Assembly: GCA_033239005.1 (NCBI GenBank)
Contig: BSQZ01000006.1
Span: 4,549,501 to 4,613,500 of the forward strand
Source of the DNA: Lamellibrachia satsuma
Taxonomy: Eukaryota; Annelida; Polychaeta; Sabellida; Siboglinidae
Direction of reading: 5' to 3'
Length of the DNA: 64,000 bases
The notes beneath the pieces are model-generated. The model ran no database searches. It was not told the origin of the DNA and was given only the letters and a program-made list of their open reading frames with translations. Below, in pieces: positions 34,537-46,500 of the stretch. The first letter of the stretch is position 1. Each line of letters opens with the position of its first letter. Both the position numbers and the translations under genes were made by a program.

Positions 34537-37500
34537 CTGCAACAACACAGCAGATTCACTTTTCAAAACCGATCATTTCTCCAACAATGTTGGGAGTGAA
34601 AATACATAACTATTGATTTTACATTGAATGTGAAATCTGTAGCTCTACTTGTATAACTATAAGTACATATAAATCATATTTGCAGACATATTTCTTAGAC
34701 GAAATGGAAAAAAATATAAGATGTATACAATGTGCACTTTACATTAAATAGTTTGATATAGAAACATATTTAGCTGATTACTCATATACATTGTTACACA
34801 GATGATAGGGACACCAAGAAGTCACATGATTTATGCTAGATGTTGTTGTTGCAATATCAGTAAGCATTATTTATGGTACCATATATTCTTTGACATAATA
34901 ATTTTTTCAGTATTTTCTAACTGGAAGTGCACGCAGGTACTTCATTGGTCAACAAACGACTGCTCGATAGACAATTATTAAGGTGTCACCATCTGTGATT
35001 TGATGTAGCCTCGATTCCTCAGTTGTATCTAAATAAGTTATATCATAACAGTCAAAGCACATAAAAATACTGACTTTAAGTGGATAACCTTGAAATAATG
35101 ATGACTATCATCACCTACAACAGTCACTCACCGTCGATAGGCAAAATAGGCTCCGACCACAGCAAGAATGAACAACGCAGGAATGGAGATTCCCAGAGCC
35201 ACCTTGCCACCAGAACTTAATCCCGCAGAGACGGCCTGTTTGTTACCGTCTGGTTTTATTGTAGATGTCACAGGAACACTAGAATGGCTTCCATTGCTGG
35301 GTTTTGCTGTTTCAGTCACATCACTTTGGTTGGTTTGTGGTTGTGTCGTTGCATGACTTGTGCTGGGAGTTGTTGTTGCAGTCAAATTACTTGTGCTGGG
35401 TGTTGTTTTTGTTGCAGTCACATGACTTGTGCTGGGTGTTGTTGATGTAGTCACATGACTTGTGCTGGGTGTTGTTGTTGTTCTACTCACATTACCTGTG
35501 CTCGGTGTTGTTGCAGTCACATTTCTTCTGCTGGGTGTTGTTGTAGTCACATGACTTGTGCTGAGTGTTGTTGTTGTTGTTGTTGCAGTCACATTACTTC
35601 TGCTGGGTGTTGTTGTTGTTGCAGTCACAGTACTTGTGCTGGGTGCTGGTGTTGTTGCAGTCACAGTTCTTGTGCTGGGTGTTGTTGTTGCAGTCACAGT
35701 ACTTGTACTGGGTGTTGTTGTTTTTGCAGTCACAGTACTTGTGCTGGGTGCTTGTGTTGTTGCAGTCACAGTTCTTGTGCTGGGTGTTGTTGTTTTTGCA
35801 GTCACAGTACTTGTGCTGGGTGCTTGTGTTGTTGCAGTCACAGTTCTTGTGCTGGGTGTTGTTGTTGCAGTCACATTACTTGTACTAGGTGTTGTTGTTT
35901 TTGCAGTCACATTACTTGTACTGGGTGTTGTTGTTTTTGCAGTCACAGTACTTGTGCTGGGTGCTGGTGTTGTTGCAGTCACAGTTCTTGTGCTGGGTGT
36001 TGTTGTTGCAGTCACATTACTTGTACTGGGTGTTGTTGTTTTTGCAGTCACAGTACTTTTGCTGGGTGCTGGTGTTGTTGCAGTCACAGTTCTTGTGCTG
36101 GGTGTTGTTGTTTTTGCAGTCACAGTACTTGTGCTGGGTGCTTGTGTTGTTGCAGTCACAGTTCTTGTGCTGGGTGTTGTTGTTGCAGTCACATTACTTG
36201 TACTGGGTGTTGTTGTTTTTGCAGTAACAGTACTTGTACTGGGTGCTGGTGTTGTTGCAGTCACAGTTCTTGTGCTGGGTGTTGTTGTTTTTGCAGTCAC
36301 AGTACTTGTGCTGGGTGCTGGTGTTGTTGCAGTCACAGTTCTTGTGCTGGGTGTTGTTGTTTTTGCAGTCACAGTACTTGTACTGGGTGCTGGTGTTGTT
36401 GCAGTCACATTACTTGTACTGGGTGTTGTTGTTTTTGCAGTAACAGTACTTGTACTGGGTGTTGTTGTTTTTGCAGTCACAGTTCTTGTGCTGGGTGTTG
36501 TTGTTTTTGCAGTCACAGTACTTGTGCTGGGTGCTTGTGTTGTTGCAGTCACAGTTCTTGTGCTGGGTGTTGTTGTTACAATCACATTACTTGTACTAGG
36601 TGTTGTTGTTTTTGCAGTCACAGTACTTGTGCTGGGTGCTGGTGTTGTTGCAGTCACAGTTCTTGTGCTGGGTGTTGTTGTTTTTGCAGTCACAGTACTT
36701 GTGCTGGGTGCTTGTGTTGTTGCAGTCACAGTTCTTGTGCTGGGTGTTGTTGTTGCAGTCACAGTACTTGTGCTGGGTGCTGGTGTTGTTGCAGTCACAG
36801 TACTTGTACTGGGTGCTGGTGTTGTTGCAGTCACAGTTCTTGTGCTGGGTGTTGTTGTTGCAGTCACAGTTCTTGTGCTGGGTGTTGTTGTTTTTGCAGT
36901 CACAGTACTTGTACTGGGTGCTGGTGTTGTTGCAGTCACAGTACTTCTGCTGGGTGTTGTTGTTGTTGCAGTCACATTAGTTGTGCTGGGTGTTGTTGTT
37001 GTAGTCACATGACTTGTGCTGGGTGTTGTTGTTGTTGCAGCTGCATGACTTGTAATGGGTGTTTTTGTTGAGTCAACTACAAAATATGAAGGTAGAACAT
37101 AGAATATAACAACATATATCCTCAAACACACATATGCATTCAGTAGCAAGAGCACCAGAATTTGCCAAACATTCAATTCATATTAATTATTCATGTTTCT
37201 ATATATGGTGTATGTGCGTACGTCATGATGTGTGTATTTTTGCACATGATGATTAATTAACCTTCCAAACCACTGCCCTAACTGTACTCTGAAGAATGCA
37301 ATGAAGAATTCTATGTTCCCTTATTTCATCACAATATGCCTCAATCATGTGACAATCGTGTGACACTAGTGGTAGGAAATTATAACATATTCATGATTGA
37401 TCATTGGTTTATCTAACCTATCAATGAATGATAAAACATAGAAGTTAATCAATTATTTCTCTAATAATATATATCAATGAAAGAGAAACAAAATAGTTTG

Positions 37501-40500
37501 TTGGTTTTTGCTTTATTTGCGGTTTCACCATGTCAATGTATGTTCTTAGACATGCCTGGTTCACTTGCTCACTGGACCCAACAAATTGGCCGTGGAGCTG
37601 CATTGAGCAGACTCGGGGCCAATATCCTTCCTTAATATGAAGACTTTCATTGGCCAGTAACTGGCAGAAGGAGGCATAATAGCCAATCAAAATTCTTCTC
37701 TCCTGCCATGTTTGTATTCAATATATTTTCATGATCTCAGACAGATAAGTCAGGGAATGAAATGCAAAATGAATATAATCGAAAATGATCAATCACACAA
37801 GATTGTGAAGCATGAACTAATCAATCGTTGATGAAACTGATTAATCAGAAAGACACTATGTGACACTAGGTGATTCTGGCATTAAACTGTATTCAACTTT
37901 ATGAAACAACTCTTATAATATATATACTCCAAACAACCCTGTTCTAGGGCTAATGCAGGAGTTTTTGTAAGTTTTCCAGATAGTGGTGCAAGTCCACAAC
38001 GGGGTACACATTTATAACCCCAATGTGGGATGTTTTACTGTTTTAATCAGAATGCCCCGTTACTCTACCAAGAAAACAAAAACTATATGTTTACATTACT
38101 TGCATCATATAACAATTTGCAACTGTTGCTAAATAAATGATAACCGATACATAGCGATAATATCCGGTTTGTAGCACTTGTTAAATGCTTGCATGTTCTA
38201 CAAGTGGTGATGTCTTCACTAAGGGAGTTCCATAATCTTGCTCCATATATGGAGGTGCACAAGATGCAGCCACTAGGTAGACTATGCCTGGATCCAGCAC
38301 CTGGTTACTAACGACCAGTGCCTGGTTTGTATGCAACAAATTGATTATGATGCATTCAGTTGGCAATGACAGAGTCCAATGTTTTTGTACCTTGTGTCTT
38401 ATTTAAAGTCCATCCGAGAGGTTTATAAGGACGAATGAAGTATGCGCAGACAGACCAACATTATTTTCAAATCTTTGCTAAGTCGTTATTTATACAAACA
38501 TCAATATCAAGGTTCCTGCTTCAATAAGATATGGCTTATAGTTATACCACTTCTACATGGATACCCTCAGCTTTCATTTGCAAGTGCAATTTGTTAAATT
38601 CGTAACACTTGAGCCAAGTATTGGCCAAATCAAATAAGGCTTATGTACAACTAACTCACAGGTCTTCATCAGGAACTCAATATTGCCTGGTTAAGGTTTA
38701 TTAACATACTGAAAAATACCTCTGGTTTTTTTATGACCTGGTTTACTCCCAGTCAACAGCTCATCCAGTAATTCAAGTGAATAATCTAGCAGCAAACATG
38801 GGATAACGCTCTTGGGTTTAAAACCTGTTCAAGGACAAAAGCTGTTTTTCAAAGGGTGTGAAAATTGGCATTGAAAAAAGTGTTGGACTGGAGATCAAGC
38901 TCTTTTCAAAAGTATTTCAAGTTTGAAGCCTTTTTTTACAAGGTTCCCTGATATGTTATGTATAAAACTGTCTCTCATAATATATTTTCCTAAGTCAAAT
39001 GATGTAATAAAAGTATAGAGGTTAGAAACTCACACAGGCAAAAACACATATAAGTGTTTCATTTCAGAAGCTTCCTAGTTGGGGATTTATTGCAAAGGTT
39101 TCCACGCGCATACTAACCTAGTCACCACTATCTGAGCCTTTCATTTTTATTTATAGTTGGTTTACATATTTTTCATAACACAAAATGGGTTAGTTGGGTG
39201 AAAAAATAGTTATCCTACTATGTTACAACTTACGTGAATTTATATATTACAGTCCAGAGTTAGGCAGGTTGTTGTTACCTCTAGGCCAGAGTTAGGCAGG
39301 TTGTTGTTACCTCTAGTCCAGCATTAGGCAGGTTGTTGTGACCTCTAGTCCAGCATTAGACAGGTTGTTGTTACCTCTAGGTCTGAGTTAGGCAGGTGGT
39401 TGTTACCTCTAGGCCAGAGTTAGGCAGGTTGTTGTTACCTATAGGTCAGAGTTAGGCAGGTTGTTGTTACATATAGGCCACAGTTAGGCAGGTTGTTGTT
39501 ACCTATAGGTCAGAGTTAGGCAGGTTGTTGTTACCTCTATGCCAGAGTTAGGCAGGTTGTTGTTACATATAGGTCAGAGATAGGCAGGTTGTTGTTACCT
39601 CTAGGCCAGAGTTAGACAGGTTGCTGTCACCCCTAGGTCAGAGTTAGGCAGGTTGTTGTTACCTCTATGCCAGAGATAGGCAGGTTGTTCTAGAATCAGG
39701 AGGGCTATTTCTGGTTAGGCTAGCTCAAAACACGAGACTTCCAACACAAATTCCAACTTTATATTAAAGAAAACATCTTATGAATCACGGGTTCGTCTTT
39801 GAGCACAAAGAGCAAACATGTCATGCTAAAATACGACACAATGAAAACATAAAGAATTTTAAAAAAAAATATCCAGTCCGGCAGATCCGGAAACCAACTA
39901 ATAAAAAACAAAAGAGGGCGGATGACATAGCATCTGCAGTGATGTAAAATGACCCTGGTACTTTCTGGGAAATCTTTATGATTTGGAATGGGGACTGTTG
40001 AGGTTTATGCAGAGCCCAATTTGAATATTAATGCTGGGCAAAATATACTGATAAATGAATATAGTCTGAAAGATCAGGAATGCTCACCTCATCCAGTATG
40101 GAGAAATGACATACCCATATTGCACATTAAAGAGAAACATCAAGTCATGATTTTTGGCTATGCACCTATAAGAGTTACCAAAACCATTTGTAAATACAAT
40201 TAAGAATATCCTGCTAGTGGTTTGCTAGGAAAACCTTGTTGAACATGAATCATCTTAATTTCATGGGCCATGCCATACTGTTAGATAACCCAACGTGTCG
40301 AGTTTCAAAGTCTAGCAAAATTTGCTCGCCAAATGAAAATATATTTGTATACACATGTTCCAATATTTGCCAATACAGTGTGGCTATGGTGTTTGCGTCC
40401 AAACTCAACTTATGTAACATATTTTGGCTTTTGTTTACTAAACAAGTCCTCCAAAACCATGACTTTTGTTTCACTTTGATAAAGCAAATGAAATAGTTTC

Positions 40501-43500
40501 ATAAAATACTGCAGTTATCACTAAACAACATCACTTATAATGCATACTTTTATCCTACTGAAATAGCTCAGCTTAATGACTAACTAGTTTGACTCGGGTT
40601 GATTTATGAAATTATGAGCTATTTCAGTTTATATTCTGTAGTTTAGAAGCAATCTGGATTATTAAAAGGTGTGTGCACACTGTGATTGTAGCATTATTTT
40701 CTGGAACTGCATACATATTACATACATATTATATACATATTACATACATATTACATACAAGCCGCCAGTGATGTACTTTGGAGTGAAACTGACAGTCACC
40801 AAGAGACGTTTTCCAAAACTATTGATGAATATGTGATGTGTCCGGCTGTGTGTAAGGTCGTATCATAGATTGATCCACAATTAATTTTTTTAATTGGTTC
40901 AATAACGGTTGCACCGGTCAAATCAACACGACTAAAGTTTCATTGAGTTGTGCACATTGCACGACTGATCAGTTTTAAGTCAAATATAGACACGACTTGC
41001 AACAAAAGGTTAGCAATGCATGCCTGGCATAAGTTGACATGAACTATTCAACACTGTTTGTGGTTAAATTATGTAGATGCACGTTATACAACAGACACGA
41101 TAAGACAACAATACAAGTTGCAGGGCCAAACATTGTTGACTGGGATTAATAATAGATAAGCTTTCAACATATCTCATGAGTCACGATGTTAAACAACGCT
41201 TTCAGTTTCAAATATAATATGGGGAGTGTTATGCTATGCTGCATAGAAAGACAACTACTGAATCAAAAATTCAGTTTGATGCATAAGTATATCTTTTAGA
41301 GTTACTGTTTTGAAAACTGACTAATTGTGCATGCATACAGACAATCTCTAAGACCATGACAGTACTAGCAATATGGTATTGCATATTTAATGAGCTAAGC
41401 TGGTTTTTAAAGCAACAACAAAATCGAAAAAGATGGTGACCCATTTTTAACAAGATAAGATTGCCATCCCAAACTACAAGTTCCAGATGGCAAGTGAACA
41501 AGGAAGCAATTGGCTTATCCAGAGTCCAACAAATTTATTATCTATGCATAGCCCGCCCTTATCAGATATCTATTTTTAAACACATTCACTACTAGTATTA
41601 ACACAATCATTTGACAGTTTGTTCCATTCATTTATCACCCTCTGTGAGAATGAGTACTTTCTCATGTCCAACCTACACTGTTCCTTAAAGTGAAACCAAA
41701 GGCATTTTTGGGGTCTTTACATCTATAAGAGTACTTGAAAACTAACCATTTGCAACTATAATCAAGAATATCATGCAAGAGGTTAACTAAATATACCTCG
41801 TTGAACACTGAAAATTTGTTTGCATGGGCACCGCCATATCTGTTCAGAATTCTACGTCAACAGTGCTGACTAGGTTTCCCACAACTCCAACTATAAACGC
41901 CTGATTGTAGACGATTTTAGTCACATACTTGCCAATAAGTTTGAACATGTTGTTTGCGTCTAAAATCAACTTATTTGGCATATAGTCCATTCATTCATTG
42001 TTTACTAACTGCCTCACGTTCTGATTTGAGAGTTCTCTTGATCAAGTGTTTACATTGTGTTTGAAGCCTTTGGCTGAGGTACATGTTGGAAGATTGTCGG
42101 TACCACTTCAGGCTTTAACATTCTCCATCGCCAACGTTTTGAAGGATCTTGACCCATCAGTTGATGAAAATATATCAACTTCAAAACACGACTCTTCAAA
42201 ATGGGCCAAACAAAGTGTAGCATATCGCGTGGGCTTCCAACCAGCCCAACCGCAATTGTGAATCCACTTCTTCACTACTACTGTCTGTTTTTCCAGAGGA
42301 AATAAAAAAAACAACTATGCCTTGCTGAATCATATTTACATCCGAATGCTGCACAGTACAGCATTGTAAGAGTTTCTGCTGTGTGTAAATCCAATATAAA
42401 AGCAAATAAAAATGTAACTGCACATCTCAACCACATTAAAAATACATGTGATATGCACACCCTACATCACAGGCTTATTCACAGCCACATTGGGGGTTAA
42501 GGGGCTGCTCGCTGCTGCTTGGTCAAAATTGCAAACACTGACGAATATGTCAGCCTCCACGAAAATGACATTAGACTAGAATTTCGCATGTTTAGAACAG
42601 ATTCCCAGATTCCCCTTGATTAAAGTTGCAAATGGTTAGTTTTTAGGCACTCTTACAGGTGCAAAGGCCCAAAACAATGCCTTTGGTGTCACTTTAACTA
42701 ATGCTGCTTTGTGTCCTCTGGTTCTACTGCCTTCTTTAAATTTGAAGAACATATTCCTATCAGTATCCTCATAACCATTCACTGTTTGAAACACTAAGTA
42801 GACAACACCCATTGGTGACCCATCACCTACCCACTTTGTAATTTCTCCAAAAAAACACAAGAGATTGGTTATACAATGACCTTGCTTTTAGAAACCCATG
42901 TTGGGATGTATTTATTAATTTATGTTTTACCATGTGGTCTCTAAATAATGTTTCAGGTAATTTGCATACAACTGATGTTAAACTCACTGGTCAGACATTT
43001 TCTGTCTTGTTCCTCGATACCTTCTTAAATAGCGGCGTAATGTTTCCTTATTTCCATTCTGAAGGAAGTATTCCTTCTTCTAGTGACAAGTAACACTTAT
43101 GCAAGTGGTGTACTAATTTGCTCTACAATTTCCATATGTAGTTTTGGTGGTATCCCATCAACTCCAGGTGATTTATTATCTTTCATCTTCTTATTTTTTT
43201 TCATTTCAGGAGTTACAAATAACAACCCTTCATTTTCTGATTTATTGCCCTCAAATTTAGTAACTGGAAATGGAAGTTGATATCTTCTGTGGTAAAAACT
43301 GAGCAGAAATACTCATTCAGGACCTCTGCCATTTGAAACCCATCTGAAATTTGTTTTCCAGTGATCTGACCTGATCTCGAACTTTCTGTTTACTCCTTAC
43401 ATAAGCATAGAAACTCCTGCTGTCATTTTTATACTACCTGCCAATTTTTTTTCAAGGGTTCTTTTGGATTTTCTAATTTCACTTGTAGCTAGGTTAAGTG

Positions 43501-46500
43501 CCTCTTGTTTGTTTAGTCATCTACATTTCCAGTGTGTTTATATACCCCCAACAGCATATGTTTGTGAGCAATTTTTCTAATAGCCTCCTTTGACAAGTGT
43601 TTCTTCCTGGACCTTTTACCTTTTTTCTTAATGGAACATACATTTCAGTAATGCCCTCAATCTCATCTTTTAAACAAGTCCAGCATTCTGTTGCTGTCTT
43701 GTTCTTCTGCAAATTATTCCAATCTATATTCGCTAGATATGTTCTCATCTCTTTATATTTGCATTTGTTGAAGTTCCTCCTCCGTTGTTTTTTATATATA
43801 TTCCCTGTTTTACTTTTATATTAAAATGGATCTGGTTATGATCACTTGAACCCAAAGGTTTGTGTACTTTAACAGTGTCAACTAATTCATTTTGAGAACA
43901 CAAAATTAAATCTAACACATTCCAACTTCTGGTTGGTTCCAAGACATGTTGAGTAAGGAAACAATCCTGTGTTAGAAGTAGAAACTGATGGTTGTCACCC
44001 CCAGCACTCTCTAATGATTCCCATTGTATATGGCTATGGTTAAAATCACATATTATAACACATTCCCCCTTGCTCACCTCCCTTATCGCCTTTTGTAGTT
44101 TTATATCTTCCTGTTGTCCTATGTTTGGACAACGATAAACTACTCCTATTGTTAATGTTGAGTTCTTGGTAACTGTGTTACATCAAATTGCTTCGTCACG
44201 ATCTGCTTCACTTTTCAGTGTTATTTTATATGCTTGGATAGATTATTTAATATGCAAAATTACTCCACCCCACACCCCTCTTTCTCGTCTATCCTTCCTA
44301 AACATTACATAACCTGTCAGTGATAACTCAGCATCTACAATATCTTTATTTGCCAATGATTCTGCGATACCTATTATGTGAGGGTCAATATCTGCCACCA
44401 TAATGTCTAACTCGCTGTTTTATTTACCATGCTACTGCCATATAAGCATACACATTTAAGTTAATTTTCCAAAATTATTGGTGAACATTTCTTTTGGTGT
44501 GTATTTGGACTCCTTTGAGTTTTCTCCGTCAGTTCCCATGCGCATCTAGTTAAAATAATTTATGGTATCTGTGCCCTCATTGACAACCCTGACAACTCAC
44601 ACCCAAGAACAGCAGCACACTTCCTGGTCAGATGAAGCCCATCTCTCATAAAAAGTCATCTATTCCCACAAAGTTTAATCACATGTCTATGAAGCCTCTG
44701 TCCTCCTCCATACATACCTTCTGTACTTGTGTGTTGATCGCCATCCTCCTACAGTTCTTATATTCCTCACACATGTCTCCCATTATTGGTAATATCCCCA
44801 ACAATACAATCTGTCCAATCCGTGCATCTTTAAGTGCCTTGATCAACCTCCTGTACTTACCAATGATGGCCGACGTGTCCTTCTTCTCTGCGTTGTTCAT
44901 TCCCACATGCATGAGAACAGCACCTCCCGTGCCACCACCCATGACCTGTCCTGCCTTCTCTGCTACATCCTCTATTTTTGCCCCTGGTAGGCATACCATG
45001 ATGTCTTCTCCTCTGTTTACAACTGTATACACTTTACTGATGATAAAATCCCCCATGAATGTCTGTACTTTCCTCGCCTTCCATTGTGATACTACATCAG
45101 CAAAGCTCCTTTTCTGCTACATCAGTCATTTACCATTTGCTTGCTGCACACTATGCCCCATAAATTTCTCTTCTATCATGAACCTCTACTGTCTTACCAC
45201 CTGGCAATCCCTCTCCACTCACCCGTTTACCTCTCCTTTGTTGCATACTTTGCCTCCTGCTATCTTTCTTCTTCTGATCCAGTTTTCTCCTTTTCTCTCC
45301 TCTCGTTATCCTTGACCATCTTACCACCGGGCAATCCCTCTCCACTCACCTGTTTACCTTCATTTTGTTGCACATTTCATTTTTCCATCTTTCTTCTTCT
45401 TACCAGCTTTCTACCTCACATTGCCTCTGCTCTCCTCATTCTCACCACCTCTGCTCTCTTCTTTCTCACCACCTCTGCTCTCCTCATTCTCACCACCTCT
45501 GCTCTCTTCTTTCTCACCCTGCCCTGTCATCATCAAAATCATCTGTCCTAACCATTTACTTGCTCCTGCAGACATTTCACTCTTACACCTCCTACACTCG
45601 AAATGAAAATCATCTGCCTGAACCTCTGCCCATGAATTCATATACCCAGACTTCGCAAAGTCTATCCAGCTGTCGCAGCTGGAGCATGTTAAATTACGTT
45701 TCACCTTTACTTGGAGTTTGTGCGGCGTCATGTTAGAAATTCAATATATATTTGTTTATAATCGGTTATGTTTACAATTTATACTGGGTAGTCATCACAA
45801 AGACTGTTTTTGTGTTGTAATACACACTTTATGCTAGATTACATAGGTCTTAATAAAATTTACAACTACTCACTTGCAACATATTTGCTATGTAACAGAT
45901 AATTACAACAAACCGTAATATCACTCGCGCTAACCAAATGTTGGTTACTGTCTTTAAACTACACTGAATTACTACCTAACAGCTACCTTTTAACAACATA
46001 TGTTGCTAAGACAAAGTATCCAGGTGCTCAATCTTTAATAATATTATGTGTCATATTATGTACCTACTCAACTGATCACAATAAATCTTATTTATCGCTC
46101 GCGCTACCGAGTCTTTGGAAATCTACTATATAAACTACCCTAAATTACTCCCATGGCTATTCATTGGCTAAATTTTAACAGTACGCTCTGCCTGATGGCC
46201 ACTGTGTCCTTATGCAACTGGTATACCAACTGACAAATGGCATCATTTCAAAGCTTAGATGCTACTGTGCACAAAAACATCATTTCCACTCACTCATCCA
46301 CACAATTTCTGCTCTCACAAATAAACCCTAACTGCACAATTAATTTTTTCCTTGGGACTCTTTATCTATGTAATGGCGGACGGATTCTGACTGTGGTCCG
46401 TGCCCCACTATGCCAAACGCTCAACCTTGATGTGTACAAATATGAATTCATCACCCGCACATGAAACAGTGAATCAATGGTAAGTGGTACCAGAGATGTG

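Larger units (their letters stand above)
41455..45731 (-). mobile_element. CR1-like LINE with PHD and esterase ORF1, endonuclease and RT remnants
   Basis: Minus strand, 5' to 3': a Cys-rich PHD-like finger (45731-45411; CSSCDSW and FECRRC); an SGNH-type esterase domain (45056-44590; MHVGMNN, then DGLHLTRKCAAVLG); an AP-endonuclease (about 44300-43745; CDFNHSHIQWES, SDHNQ; the GDFN glycine is Cys); reverse-transcriptase entry (SPGVDGIPPKL near 43150, CITNLLCF near 42860); then a jump to the C-terminal region (NMFFKFKEGSRTRGHK) and the CR1 tail (ACTCTGGATAAGCCAATTGC, about 41520). The palm with FADD is deleted, and stops and frameshifts are frequent, so it is dead. It is interrupted by 41689-42693. 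ORF1 proteins with PHD plus esterase are established for CR1-like elements. Same strand as gene A. Confidence 0.85.

Noticed and set aside
35455..37071. 538- and 484-residue plus-strand frames (Cys-rich and Val/Leu-rich)
   Set aside because: Antisense shadows of the 36-bp coding repeat of gene A, whose minus-strand frame has splice sites, a membrane helix and a paralogue.
44632..45736. Plus-strand frames of 227, 136 and 123 codons
   Set aside because: Antisense of the CR1 ORF1 esterase and PHD regions on the minus strand.
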